Below are positions 21,815 through 34,799 of a stretch of 64,000 bases of DNA, in pieces. How positions within the stretch are numbered: the first letter of the stretch is position 1; each line of letters opens with the position of its first letter. This stretch comes from Euglena gracilis (lineage: Eukaryota > Euglenida > Euglenophyceae > Euglenales). Location of the stretch: the NCBI GenBank assembly GCA_039621445.1, contig CP154957.1, positions 37,044,382 through 37,108,381 on the forward strand, given 5' to 3'. A program made the position numbers and the translations under genes. The notes under the pieces were generated by a model, which saw only the letters and a list, made by a program, of their open reading frames with translations, was not told where the DNA came from and did no database searches.

Positions 21815-22089
21815 CTGAAAGGCAACAGGATGAGTTGCAGGGTGGTGTGAAGTATGACGACCACCGGGGGTTTTCGAGGCAATGCATTGGGGCCTTGGCA
21901 GCCAACAGCAAACGGCTTGAAAGTGTGAGGTGATGTGGGAGGCCAAATTTAGGGGTAGGGGAGCGAAGAGCAGGAGGTATCGCTGGCTAAGCCCCTTCAA
22001 GGTATAAGCAACCCCTCGCTGTAAACAACCCCAGACAAAAAAAGTAAAAAACCCCAAATATGATGGCACAGCGACCTCTCAGATAATTT

Positions 22090-22260
22090 CTTTTCACGAC
22101 ACAGCATTTGTTGTTCTTTTTTGCCTGACTTTATTTGTTCCAAATTGAAGAAGAAAAAGGCATCACGACAATTCCGGCAGGTGAAACCCTTCTGTGCCAC
22201 ATCCTCTTCGTGTATTTTTTGCTTCACCAAGGCACCTACACCTCCAGATATGGCAGGGGG
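22090..22260 (-). CDS. Possible armadillo-like exon
   Basis: The - frame reads ISGGVGALVKQKIHEEDVAQ followed by KGFTCRNC, which fits the armadillo pattern of GG-x-x-ALV. No convincing splice sites were found, and the hAT-type MITE at 22285 begins just beyond it. It lies on the same strand as the neighbouring ARM-like exons. Confidence 0.3.
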
Positions 22261-22284
22261 GGGGGGGGCGGTATCCACCCGGGC

Positions 22285-22594
22285 CAGGCTGTTTTTTTAC
22301 CAACCCCGGGGGGGAGGGGGGGTCCGGAGTGCCTGTGAGTGCCTGCCCAGGCAGGCACTACCCCCCCCCGGGGGGGGGTCGGATTTCGGCCTGTGCCCGG
22401 GCACATTCCTTTGAAAATAGGCCATTTTTGGCTCCCCGGCGCCTTCGGCGCCGGGGTTGTGCTAGGGCACTTTTGGCCGTGTGCCCTACCCCCCCCCCGG
22501 GGGGGGGGGTCGGATTTGGAGTGCCTTGGGGTGCCTGCTTAGGCAGCCCCCCCCCCCCCGGGGTGGGGTCGGCACCCGACTTAAATACAGCCTG
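22285..22594. mobile_element. hAT-type MITE with perfect 8-bp target duplication
   Basis: Ends are CAGGCTGTTTTTTTACC and the complement of CAGGCTGTATTTAAG. Both sides carry ACCCGGGC exactly (22277-22284 and 22595-22602). The 310-bp interior has several C-run/G-run pairs and the hairpin GGCGCCTTCGGCGCC at 22438-22452. Non-coding. One of the best-defined elements in the window. Confidence 0.9.
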
Positions 22595-22602
22595 ACCCGG
22601 GC

Positions 22603-25600
22603 CAGGGATTCTGCTGGAACTATAGCAAATCTTGCAGAGTAAAACAGTGGTCCGCGGCATGAAGCAATGGTCTCTCCAAAAAACATCAACCACTGGTTGG
22701 TATTTAGCTAGTCACAAACCCACCAAAAACTCAGCAACGGAAATTATTTGATTTTTTTTGAAATGTTCACAAAAATCGCAAATTTAGTACAAATGGCTGG
22801 TGACAGCCCCCAGGGGAGGAAAGTCTGAAGTCTGAAATCTGGCACTCGAACAATCAAAATGCTGAAGCGCGGCTTTCAGAAATGGGCAATGGCTGCCCCC
22901 CCCCCTGGATTGAGTGACTACAATCCGGTCCGAGTGACTTCTGAGGTCAGCCGGACAATTTACCTGAGGATCCGAATGAATTCTCAGGTCAGGATATCAA
23001 TTTCCTGCACAATTTAACTGAGGATCATCGAAAATTGCGAGGGCGAGGGCAAAGAATACAAACTATGCAAAAAATGCGAGCTTCAAAAGCAGTCAGCCAA
23101 TGCCTTGCCTCCGGGTAACTTGCTTAACCCCGGGCGAGGTGGGTCATTTTCAGACAGGCAAAGATGCAAGCCAATGAAAAAAGTTGCAAGAAATTCCACT
23201 GGTGGAAAATCCTACGTTGGAAAACTGCATATCCCACTTTTCTGACAAACCTCTGCATTAATGCACCCTTCCAATCAACCCTGCAGCCATTCAAATTTGC
23301 ACCTGACTTTATCTGGGTTTGTCGAACAGTTAACATTTCCATGAGCCCTGGGTTTCCAAATCACATGTTTTTCTACTGTGATCAACTGCCAACAAAAAAT
23401 CTTGGGAAGCCTTCAAATGAAATGTGAAAGCGAATGCCACAGGATGACAGGAAGGAGAAGTCAGCCAACCAAAACACAAAAAATTAGCCCATCGGCTGGT
23501 GACCCCAGAGTCGACCTACACAGCAACCCCAAGAAAGAATTGAAAACCATTGCTTGCTGCAACCTCCCCCATTTGGGGGGTGTCTAATGAGTTGGTAAGC
23601 TTGACAATCTGGAGTCCAGAACCAGGGGGGAATATGCGCTGAAAAAAAAATTGCTCCCCAAACAAGCGCTAAGATGAGCGGGAATAAGTGCTAAATAAGC
23701 GGGAAAAAAAGCGGGGGAAAATATGCAATTTGTCCAAAACCGGGCCATGTTTGGTCCATTTCAGGCCATTTTACGCCACTTTGGTGGCATTTAGAGCTGT
23801 TATCAACAATTTTTGGTCATCTTCGACCAGTTCCGATTGTTTTGAGTCATTTTGTGGCCATTCTGTGCCACTTTGGGCCATTTCTAGATCTTTCATTATT
23901 CACCATACAGAGTCATTCTTATAACCAAAACCAGCCAAAATGTCCAAAAGATAGTCTACAATGGCCAAGATGGCCAGAGCACGACCAAAAATGACCCAAA
24001 AATGGCCCCAAAAATGGCTGCCCGTGGTCAAAAAATGTGCAAAATGGGCTCAAAATGCGGAAGGGCCCAAAATGGCCAGAAAAATGCATTGGCCAAAAAT
24101 ATGGGGGAATAGGGTTTTTGACTCTTTGGGAACAGGATCGTGGCATAGAATAGTGGGAAATGCTCCCAAAAATTGCGGATAGTGGTCCAAAAGAAGCTCA
24201 AAAAAGGCTCAAGAAAAAACTTGGTTGGCAATGGATTTATCCCCAACTTCGGGGTTAGCAGGTAGCAGCTCGTTTCCAGCCAGCAAGCCTTTTTGCCAGA
24301 CAGCGGCTGGACCCCCCCCCCCGGGGCGTCCTTAAGAAAACCCCTGGTTCCTGCACCACTGGGTGGGGGGGGAGGTGTTGCCTGGCTGGACTCCCTGTGG
24401 TTGTATACTTAACCTCAAACCCAACAATCGCTCCGCAATTCCACAATGAAATCTGGGAACTGCTGAAAAAAATAGACCATGTTTGCAACAAATCAACAAC
24501 GCATTTTTTTGAGGCAGAACACCTCCCTGGGAGGGGTGCCATGAGAAAGACTGTTGCTGTGTCCCACCTCTTGGCGCCGAAGGTGTTTGGGCCCCCAAAA
24601 ATCACTGTTTTCAAGGGCAGTTTTCTTTTTTTCCAGATTCAGTCCAGACCCAAATGCACTTCCAGATTATGGGTGGCAGGCTGGACCCCCCCGGGGGGGA
24701 ATAGGGAGGTCCGGGGCTGGAGGGGGCTGGGCTGGGCTGGGTCGATGAAAAACAAAAATTTTCTAAACATTTTTGCCTTCTCGGCATTTTGATGGATGGA
24801 ACTAGATCAAGGCTGGGAGGCTGTGATGGAGGAAGCTGTGATGAGGGGAGAAATGCAGGGACAGGTGTGCTGGGCAGCCCAGTTGGCTGGCCAGCCTGCA
24901 GCCGGCTGGCCCGGCCTCCGGCCGGCTGGACCCAACTTTATTTGGGAACCTGGGGGGGGGGGGGGGCTCCCAGCCCGAATTTGGGTTGCTGGCTGGATTT
25001 GAGCTGCTGGCTGGCTGGACCTCCCCCCCTGGGGGATGGGGTCCCCTCCGGCTTAAGAAACTGGCAGGAACGTGTGTGGAGAGAGGGTCCACTCAGCTTG
25101 ATGTCAGGGGGGTGGGAAAAATGACAACTGTGATTTTCCACAATTTTCCGCAAATTTTCCACAATTTTTTGCATTTTTTCCCTTTCCACAATCTTTCCAC
25201 AGGAGCCTGAAATGCAAGTGGAAATGGATTCCAGCCACTTCTCGAACGTTTCACCTGGTGCTTTTTCGCTATTTTGTTTGAAGTTTTGATAATTATTTGC
25301 CAAACTTTGCAAGTTTCGACAAGATTTGGCCAATTTTTGGCGGTTTTCTATGGTTTCCGATTTCTGCTGGGAGAAAAACTTGGGCCTAAAAACAATTTGC
25401 ATCCTGACCAGATTTTACCTTATACCAAAGTTTTCGGAATTGCATTTTTGTATTTTTCACCCAAGAAATTCCATATTTCCAGACTCAGCATTGTTCCCAG
25501 ATTACAAAAACCATTTCTGGACCTTTTTGTTGGAAAAAAAATGTGAGTGACAGCTCAAAATTTACCCTGTTGCAAAATGTCCAAATTTGTGAAATTTTTC

Positions 25601-25875
25601 TAAGTCCCCTCCAGCAGAATGTCCTAATTCCAATTTCTGCAATTTTCCGCAATTTTCCTGCAATTTTTCTGAAGGCCTCCGATCATCATTCCCCTCCCCC
25701 GAACTTGGTGTCTTCCGATTCGCCATTTGAACTTGGACGTTTTTATCCAATGTGGTGTTGCCAAAATGTGAACTTTGAAATTGTTGAAATTGAACGTTGA
25801 ACGTTGAAACTTTGAAATTTAAGCCTGTGGCAAGAGAACAGAAGGGAGGAAAATAACCACACAAGAAACTTGCGA
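22603..25875. other. No convincing gene; scattered GC-run blocks
   Basis: Mostly AT-rich, with degenerate CCATTTTGGCC-type repeats (23740-24190) and GC-run blocks at 24290-24370, 24670-24740 and 24880-25060 that resemble MITE interiors. A short possible exon on the - strand (24410-24460, after a TTTTTTTCAG acceptor) cannot be confirmed. Confidence 0.5.
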
Positions 25876-26012
25876 CACCTGATTGGCTGATTTGTGAAAT
25901 CAAAAAACTCTTGCAGAACTGCTTTCACCCCTCCATCAGCAAAATCAGAGGCTGCACTTGGGAACAATAAACAATATCCCTCAAGGACATGCATGGCCAA
26001 GGTTTTCTCTTC
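25876..26012 (-). CDS. Exon of the armadillo-like gene
   Basis: On the - strand it encodes AMHVLEGYCLLFPSAASDFA and then DGGVKAVLQEFF, typical of ARM/HEAT-like helical repeats with a GG-x-x-x-L turn. The donor AATCAG|GTGTCG leaves phase 2, which the exon at 21814 completes as an arginine codon. The acceptor side is weak. The implied intron is about 4 kb and contains the 22285-22594 MITE. Confidence 0.45.
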
Positions 26013-26320
26013 GGCAAAATGCGGATGTGACTTCGATCGACCACCATCAGTCCAATATGAAAAAATGGTGCGTGAGGTGAGAAAAATATTTGGGGAAATA
26101 GAACGATCAGTTTCAGACCCGCACGGATTCAACGCAAATGAACCAAAATGTTAAAACCAAAGACTTTCCTCTCCAGCACGGCTCGCAGAACATTTGGTGT
26201 CCTTGCTTGATCATCGCTGCCTTGCAACAGTAAAGCAGATGTGGGCTCAAAAGATTGCCACGTTCTGTTGGCAATTCTTATCAACCACCTCCAAATATGA
26301 TCTCATTTCGCATCAAACTG

Positions 26321-26378
26321 CTGGAATGGCTCTTTTAGCTTGAAAATAATTATTTTCAAGCTAAAAGAACCATTCCAG
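26321..26378. repeat. 58-bp near-perfect palindrome
   Basis: Two arms of about 29 bp meeting at AATAATTATT with no spacer; one mismatch. AT-rich. Confidence 0.85.
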
Positions 26379-26439
26379 CAACTGACCCAAACCAGATGCT
26401 TGCTGAATCCATTTTGGCAAAGGGTTATTGGGGTTTCAT

Positions 26440-29400
26440 GACCCACAAAATGCAGAGGTCAGCTAGTTAGCTGGTTGAGACCCAATGACAAATCATGATG
26501 GTGTGCCCAACAATCAAGGTTTCTCAAGGCCCAGGGGTTTCTGGCTCCCCAGGGGAGGGGGTCGACCAGACTTCTTTTTAGACCATCCCATCCACCCAAC
26601 CCGGCATGGGTCCCTGGGGGGACCCCCAAAAATTGGGCCCATCTGGGGCATCCCCCCCCAAAAAAAATATTGGCGCTTTGCGCCGAAACCCATGCTCGGC
26701 CTCCAGCCCGGTGGGGAGTGGCCCCAGACCCCCAGGGGGTCTTCTGAGTTAAGAACCTGGGTCGACCCACCCTCCCAGGTGTGGGGGCTGGGCCACCTCC
26801 TCCCATCATGTCCCTCTCTCTCCACAGGACGGCCGAAATGAAGTTGAAGCGCAGCCCATCAGTCTCTGGCGCAACTTTTTTTTTAAGGCGGTGGCCCCTG
26901 TCCCGCGGTTCCTGAGTGGTTTATATGTTTCCTTAAAACGTTTATCCTGGGCATGTTTCTGTTTTATTTAATTTTTATCCTGGGCGTTTTATGTGTATTT
27001 TTTCCACAACTGCTTGCAAAATTTATTCAACAGTTTATTCGGTGAGAAGAACTTTCGCCAAGGTATTTGTGTTGTTGGTGTTCAGGGGGAGGGGGCGGTC
27101 CGATCCCATCTCCCCTTCCGGAGCAAGGGGGGTCTGGGACATACCGTTGCTTACTGGCCCCCGGGGGGAGGGGGGGGTCACTTTCCACTTTCAAAAGACC
27201 TGTCACTTTTCAAAAACCAGTCACTCACTTCCTGCCCCCCCCCCCTACTGACCCCCCCTCGGGGGAGGGGGGGGAGGGTCGGTAATTTTGGCCGCTCGGC
27301 CAAAAAAAAGGACAAAAATCAAAGGATTTCGATCAATAATAATAATAATAATAATAAACTCCAGCGCCTTCGGCGCCAGGTGGCCACTTTCGGCCAATCC
27401 TGGCTGACCTCCTGGGTTCTGGTGCAAAAAAACCAGTCAGTCACTCCGAAAAAACCAGTCAAACACCCCCCAGGGGGGTGGGGTTGGACACACGTTAAGC
27501 AGTGGCATGGTGTGGGACCCATTCTTCTTGGTGCAAACCACCAGGGGAGTGAAGATTTGTCACATTTTTTGTTGGTTTTTTTGACAAAAGAAAGTGTGCA
27601 ATTATTATTATAGGGGGGTTTAAACCAAAAAGATTGTCTGGTGTTTCGTACCGGTTTCTTTTGAGCACAAGAAGGGGCTCAGTGGTTCCCCCCAAGCCCA
27701 TGAACACTAAAATGGCAGTCCAGAGAGTCCGGATGGAGACACTGACTGGGCAGGGTTGTTTGGGCATTCGCATTGCTGGAGGGTCGCAATCCAGATGGTC
27801 TGGAACAGGCTTCTTTGAAGGACCCCAGGGGGAGGGGGCACAACAGCTGGCCATTAAACTGGCCACCAAAAAAAACACCAGCTAGACCCCCTCCCCCCCA
27901 GGGGGTGCCGGGGTCCCTCTGGCCGAAAAAAAAAAGAAAAAGATTCCTCCGGCGCTGAGATGGAAATGGGGCTTTTGACTGCCCCCCCAAAGCCCCCAAA
28001 AATTGCCAATAATGGGCATTTTTGGCAGGTTTCAGAGGGTCAAAAATGGGCACTTTGTGCAGGTGATTAGGAAAATTTTCCACTGGGCAGCCCTGCAAGC
28101 GGACCCCCCCCCCCCGGGGGGTCACCAGGGGGGGGGGATTGGTGCCAAAATAGGTCGGAGGCAAGGAAATTGGAGACGGAAATATTTGGCAGTCGTGGCC
28201 AAAACGGTCTGGAAATAGTTGGCAGGATTTTTTGTGAAGAACGTTTGGAAAAAATTGGCAGAACTGAAAAAGGAATTTGAATATGATATGGCGCCACTCA
28301 CTGGAAGCCTCACCACATGATTCAAACCCAAATTTGAAGCTCATCAGCTAGTGATGCACAAAAAAGATGCACAGGATAAATGCGCAAAAAAACACATATT
28401 TTTTGAAAAAATGGGCAAAAAATCGAATTTTTCTTTAAAAAAAAGGGAAAATAAAAAAAGGCCAAAATGCACTTTTTTATAAAAAAAAATGGGTGAAAAA
28501 ATGCACATCTTTTTGAAGAAAAAAAAATGTCCAAAACGACGTGGAAAAATCTGCTGGCATCGGCCAAAACAGCCCGGAAGCGGATGTATTTGGCAGGATT
28601 TTGTTCCACCAATTTTTCCATACCTCTTTTTTCAGCAGCCAATCCCCCCTGTGGAAATTCCAAATTTGGGTCCAGCCCCCCCCCCCCCCTAATAGCAGTG
28701 CAGGGCCACTACAAGAGCAGGATCCAAATAAAAATGCACCCCCTGCCGCTAAAGGCGCACCCCCCCCCTCGGCACGAAATGCTGGAGAAAAAATTTTTGG
28801 TTCCAGGGGGTCCCGGACGTGGTCTGATACCCCCGTGCAAAAACAACGCTTACTTAAAACCCTGGGTAGGGGGTGGTCGACCCCCCGGTCACCACCCACT
28901 GCAGAGGTGGCATTTTTTGCCTTTTTGAAACAAAATAAAGCAACGATTTTATTATGTAAAAAAAAACACATAAATGCAATAAAAAAAAATTGAACTCGCA
29001 TGCCACTTGACCTTCACACCCAAAAAAGCCGAAAAAAGAACCTTCCCAAAAAAGGTTTAAAAGATTAGAGCAGTTTCACTCCAAAAAGTAGAAGGTTTCA
29101 TTGAGCCTCGCGGAGTCCTCAGGTGGCAAGACTCTCTATGGGCTTCATTCACAAAACAAATATGGGTTCCGAACTTTCTGGGAACCATCTAGGAGCGAGC
29201 AATCTTGAAAATGAATGCCAAAGAAATGTATGCTAGTAAAATGGCAATGCTGATTCCACGAAGGATGTGCAATAGGCGCACAAGGCCCTCTTTTCGATGA
29301 TCAGGGCAAAGGTGTGCAAAACGTGAATGATAATTGGCGACGCAAATGTTTTATTGCACCTGACAATTTGGAAAATGTATCTCATTCCGAAGCCTCCAGT

Positions 29401-29555
29401 TTCTCAAACTGGAGGCTTGAGAACTTGGCAGCTTTCCCTCCAGTCAGGGAGGTCATCAGGTCAACGAGGATGCTTTGGCTGTTCTTGAGCCCAAAAACCA
29501 CTATCCTTGTCTCAAATGAATCCCAACGGTCCCTAAGACGTGGAGGGAATTTGCA
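26440..29555. other. No gene; GC-run inverted-repeat fragments
   Basis: Blocks with G/C homopolymers at 26540-26800, 27090-27480, 27830-27920, 28090-28140 and 28680-28890. The 27180-27460 block carries ACCAGTCA(C/G)TC motifs repeated at 6380 and 46500-46760, an AAT microsatellite at 27335-27358 and a GCGCC-TTC-GGCGC hairpin at 27364-27376. No coding region recognised. Confidence 0.5.
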
Positions 29556-29559
29556 ATAG

Positions 29560-30040
29560 CAAAGATCAAAATATGCAATGAATATCACCAAGCGCAAACG
29601 GTAAATCACGCAAAACCCATTGGATCATGCGTTGAAACATGGCTGGGCCATTCTTAACACCAATTGTTTGGATGTTACAAATGCGGTATACACTTGTAAA
29701 TAAAGATCCAGATGCATTTGGTGGAAACCATCCTCCAGGACAAAAATTGACCATAGGCAGTTATCCGCTTATTTGCTGCTGAGGTACTCAATTAGAGGTA
29801 ACGGGAATGGGTCATCCTTCGTTTGCGAATTTAAGCACCGATAATCCAGACCAAATGCGGTATACACTTGTAAATAAGGATCCAGATGCATTTGGTGGAA
29901 AACCATCCTCCAGGTCAAAAATTGACCATAAGCAGTTATCCGCTTGTTTGCTGATGAGGTACTCAATTAGAGGTAACGGGAATGGGTCATCTTCGTTTGC
30001 GAATTTTAAGCACCGATAAATCCAGTACTAGTCTCCCCTT
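29560..30040 (-). pseudogene. Ty3/gypsy-type reverse transcriptase fragment, tandemly duplicated
   Basis: The - strand reads LDYRCLNSQTKDDPFPLPLI, then DGFHQMHLDPYLQVYTAF, then GVKNGPAMFQRMIQWVLR, matching the Ty3-type RT order (DYR-LN, the first-Asp block, the FG-x-x-NAPATFQ block). Parts of the frame are broken. A unit of about 170 bp is present twice in tandem (29682-29850 and 29853-30030). No YxDD block, integrase or LTR is visible, so this is a short relic. Confidence 0.65.
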
Positions 30041-30142
30041 TTTCTGAATTGTGGACCGTCCAATAAGTTTCACCCAGCCACCATCCATGCATTCAGGAGG
30101 GGTCCAAGGGTCCAAGAATTGCCCACCCCCATGCCCCCATGC

Positions 30143-30148
30143 GTGCCG

Positions 30149-30192
<44 letters not shown>

Positions 30193-30285
30193 AGTGCGTG
30201 CGTGCGTGCGTGAGTTGGTGCGTGCGTGCGTGCGTGCGTGCCGTGCGTGCGTGTGTGTGTGTGTGTGTGGTGTGTGTGTGTGTGG

Positions 30286-30351
<66 letters not shown>
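30143..30351. repeat. (CGTG)n then (GT)n microsatellite
   Basis: CGTG tetranucleotides with interruptions to about 30250, then GT dinucleotides to 30350. The Cys/Val and His/Thr frames here are artefacts. Confidence 0.95.
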
Positions 30352-30359
30352 ACGCGTCC

Positions 30360-33340
30360 GTGTGCGCTGGGGTGGTGCGCTGTCTGGAAGTGGTCGCATT
30401 TGTGGTTGAATTGGAAGCCCAGATGGGTCTGGGGGTTTAGGAACCACAAAAGCTTGTGAGGCCCATTCACTCTTACAAGGGATGATCCACTTCCGGCACA
30501 ACCTGAAAAAAACATAGGAAATATTGCATGCTCCAAAATGAAATGCTTTTTGCCCTTGTGCATTTGGTTGATTGTGTGCTGTTAGAGGAAAACTGGAAAA
30601 AAAAACATAAATTGGGAGAAAATAAATGCAAAATGAAAAAAAAAATGAACTTGAAAAACGCACAATGGCAAAATGCAAAGTTGAAAAATAAACTGTTCCA
30701 GGGTCCCAAAATAACAAAATCCCTTGTGTTTCCAACCCGTTTTGGGGGGGGGGCAAATCCCCTTTGTTGCTGAACTATTTGAGGGCCCCATAACAAAAAG
30801 GGTGGTAACACAAGGGATTTTGCTACTTTGGGGCCTTCGAAAGGTTCAGAAAGTAAAAGAATTTGCCACCCAAAATTGGTGGCTGACACAACAAAATTTG
30901 TTCTTTTGGGGCACTAGACTTTGGGGATCACTTGTCAAAATTCCAGATTACATAGAACACGTCGCCCCTTGATTTCAGCCATGATCCACAGTGCTCTTGT
31001 TCTGGGCGATCGCATGTTCCATAACGTTTTGGTCATTTTTTTACCCTCCTAAAGTTTCAAAACATGGGCCATTTGCACATTAGACTGTTGGGTCAACCGA
31101 CTGAGCCGGTCGACCCATTGTTCAGTTCGACCGACTGGGCCTACGTCGGGGAGCCCAATGCCCCCCCTATGTCCATTCCATTGTCAATTGTGTGTGGACA
31201 CAATTGGCGATGGGAGCTTGGCCATTACCATCCCCTCGGTTTCACTCCCGGCTCCACTAAGGGTGGGTGTACATTGGGGGTGGTTGGCGTATGGGAGGCA
31301 AAAGTGAGCAAAGGACACCATTGGGGGGGACCAGCGATAAGGGCAGGTAGGGGACCCCGACTGATTTTGACCGAGCCGAAAAAAATTGACCTCCCCAAAA
31401 TGGGTAAAAGTGCCATTTGGGGCACTTTTGGGGGAAAAAAAATGTCTAAACGCTTTTGCGTAATCCACTTTTTCACTCCGCTTTTTCACCAGGAAAATCG
31501 GGGGCGCCCAGTTTGTTGAAACCATGTTAAGAGTCTACAATGCACACCGGCTGTGTAAACCGTATTGAAGTCCATGTGATTTGCACAAAAAAAATGGTGA
31601 TTTATGCAAACACACATACAAAAACAGCACACTTGAAATGCTGGTGTTTGCATGTGTCCATGTGTATGGAAAATGTGTTTCCTAATCTTGAACGTATGTA
31701 CATTAGTCAGGAAAATGTGTTTCCTTGATCTTGAACATGTGTACATTCCGTTTGTACCGTGTTACAAACACCCGAACATTACAGCTGTGCACGTGGACTG
31801 AGCACGGTTTTCATGGCCGGTGTACATTGTAGACTGAAAACAGACTCAAAAATGGAAAAAATATTGGGGCACAGAGGATGAACTTTTGGGGGGAGGCCTG
31901 ACCCCCCCCCCGTCTGCACGGGGGGTCACAACCCCCAGAAAACGGCCCAAAAACAATTAAACTGATTTTTTTCCAAAAAAAATTCTTCAAAAATTGCTGT
32001 CCCGACCTGAAAAATCACTGAAAATGTGACCTTTTTCACATTTCTTTCAAGAAAATGGCCAGAATTTGGCTCGCGGCGCGGCGGAAATGCCGCGTGCGCT
32101 GCCTTGGTTATCCCCCCCCCCTCAAAACGCGCTGCAGCGCCCTCCCCCCCCCCCCGACCCCCCTCCGCCACCCCCCTGCCCACTATCCCTTATATTGAGC
32201 ACAGGCACTCCCAGGGGTGGAGCCAAGTTTCTCAAGTGCCTTGTTTGGGAGATACACCACTTGGCAATCCAGAAAGCAGAAGTTTCCAAAGCAGTTCTGG
32301 AATGTTTCATTGCACAGCCTTGAGCAAGGGTAAGATCGGGCCAATAAGTCAAGAGCTTGTCGCAAAGCAAACGCTAATTCTCGCTGTTGCTTGTCCAAAA
32401 TTAGCCAACCTTGTGGTGCGTGACATATGCAATTTTTTTCATCAACCATTGGAATTAAAATGGCTGGGAGAAAAGGCAATACTGACATCAAAATAGCAAA
32501 AATTTTCTGTGGGCATCACAAAATGGAAATGTTTTTAAAGGATGGCTGAGATTGTTCGTCTCGGAGATGACCTTTGGGCATCCGATATTGGACATGAAAC
32601 AATTGGGTTTGAACCCCTCCAACCAAGGGGGGGGGGGTTCAGGTCATTGGGGGGAGGGCACGTGGGGATCTTTTCAGTGAATTTTGGAATTACAAACAAA
32701 TTAGGAATTACACAACAAATTAGGAATCACCAAACCAGAAAACTTAGAAAAAAATCTGCAAATTAGAAATACCCACCCACCCCAAATTTGAGACTTTAAC
32801 ACCGGCTTTTCAATGGTCAGAATTAACAATATCCTGGGTGAAACCCCAGTCTAAAAAAAACACTTTTCATGGGAATTTTTGGAGAAAATGCGAGTGCCCT
32901 CAAAGTTGGCAGTAAAAATTGAAAGGAAATTTTGTGCATACAAAAATCGACTGCCACTGACAATTTTAGCACGGCAGCCCCAAGGCACCGAAGTCAATTT
33001 GTCTGCAACCTGTTTCGCAGTGCCCCATGCCTGTCTTGAACAATGTTCAACGATTATTAACCCACCCGGTGGTTTTTTTGACGTTTTTTTTTGTGGTTTT
33101 CACCAAGAAAACGGCGCCCCTCTGAAAACCGTTTAATGCTGGCAGCGCCTTGAACAGCGTTGGATACTAACGGGCGCCTCTGTTGAAATCTGTTTCACAC
33201 AAACAGGCACCTGCCTTGAAAATCACTTGACCTTTTGTGAAATAAGAACATCTCTTGTTTGCCTCAGCTTCCTTCTTTGTCTTTTTCATGGACTGTTCTT
33301 CGTGGCCAAGCAGCAAAACCTCGTGTGGGAAACCATACCA
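30360..33340. other. No gene recognised
   Basis: AT-rich sequence, with a GC-run patch at 31895-31930 and another at 32110-32180. Around 32200-32490 (- strand) a 100-codon frame exists but has no recognisable motif. At 32680-32760 the motif AATTAGGAAT recurs, part of a dispersed family. Confidence 0.5.
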
Positions 33341-33345
33341 TATGG

Positions 33346-33376
<31 letters not shown>

Positions 33377-34148
33377 CATACATACATACATACATACATA
33401 CATACATACATACATACATACATACATACATACATACATACATACATACATACATACATACATACATACATACATACATACATACATACATACATACATA
33501 CATACCTACATACATACATACATACATACATACATACATACATACATACATACATACATACATACATACATACATACATACATACATACATACATACATA
33601 CATACATACATACATACATACATACATACATACATACATACATACCTGCATACATACATACATACATACATACATACATACATACATACATACATACATA
33701 CATACATACATACATACATACATACATACATACATACATACATACATACATACATACATACATACATACATACATACAGACATACATACATACATACATA
33801 CATGCATGCACGCATTCATGCATGCATGCATGCATGCATACATACATACATACATACATACATACATACATACATACATACATACATACATACATACATA
33901 CATACATACATGCATGCATGCATGCATGCATACATGCATACATACATACATACATACACACATACATACATACATACATGCATACATACATACATACATA
34001 CATACATACATACATACATACATACATACATACATACATACATCCATACATAAATACATACATACATACATACATACATATACACACACATGCATGCATG
34101 CATACATGCATGCATGGATGCATGCATGCATACATACATACATACATA
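33346..34148. repeat. (CATA)n tetranucleotide array, about 0.8 kb
   Basis: CATA units broken by CATG clusters (about 33800-33840, 33910-33940, 34090-34135) and rare CATC/CAGA/CCTA variants. It reads open in all three + frames as Tyr-Ile-His-Thr, which is not coding. Confidence 0.98.
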
Positions 34149-34390
34149 CGTTTTTTTTATGTGTGAAAATATTTCCAAATCTGTGTTTTCTGGTGCAAAA
34201 AAATCATGTTTTCCACCCCCAAAAAATGAATGCTGCAGAGATAAAAAATGAATTTTTTTCCAAAAAAGCATTGCAAAAATTTTTCCTCCAAGTCCTCCAT
34301 GACGTTTTCTTTAAAAAAAAGACATGTTTTTTGGGGGGGGTTTTTTGTTTCAAAAAGAAAGCAAGCCGCCAACCTTGGCAACAGGATCAC
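34149..34390 (+). repeat. Dispersed repeat, copy at 34.2 kb
   Basis: Matches 38335-38560 closely, with shared TTCCAAATC, TGTTTTCTGGTGC, GAGATAAAAAATG, CTCCATGACGTTTT and CAAGCCGCCAACCTTGG. In this copy a G8 tract replaces part of the T/A tract. Confidence 0.75.
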
Positions 34391-34632
34391 CTTTTTGTTG
34401 GAACAAGGCAAGACGAAATGGTGGGGATTGAGTCAAATACGCATTCAGATCACATGCTGCGTCTGACCCTTCCTCCTCTGCAAATTGACGAGCCAAATCC
34501 AGTTGTGCCAGGGGGGTCACGGGGGTAGCACCCCACACACCAGAGTTTAGGCCACACCCACCATTTGGGCAGTTTTCTCCTGTCTTTGCACTCCTTGTGC
34601 TCCAACAACCGAAACGGGGAATGTGTTGCATA

Positions 34633-34793
34633 CCACCCCCCCCCCCTTTATTGTCCCACCGACCTGCCCCCGGGAGGCCCGACCGGACAATAAAGGGGGG
34701 GGGGACAATAAAGGGGCCGGGCCAAAAAAACCCCCCGTCGGCCGGGGCCCAGGGACAATAAAGGGGGGGGGGGACAATAAAGGGGGGGGGTGG
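34633..34793. mobile_element. Pogo/Tc1-type MITE with TA target site
   Basis: TA flanks both ends. The inverted repeats begin CCACC followed by 9 C, then TTTATTGTCC, and the TTTATTGTCC unit recurs two to three times near each end. The plan matches the ends of the pogo-like element at 53288-54691 (CCACC-poly-C-ATAATTGA repeated). 161 bp, non-coding. Confidence 0.75.
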
Positions 34794-34799
34794 TAAATG

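Noticed and set aside
32183-32491. A - strand host exon
   Set aside because: Open for about 100 codons but with no motif, no good splice sites and no agreement between frames.
33255-34166. Long open frames of Tyr-Ile-His-Thr or Met-Tyr-Val-Cys
   Set aside because: They are open only because the CATA/TATG tetranucleotide has no stop in most frames; no gene signal.
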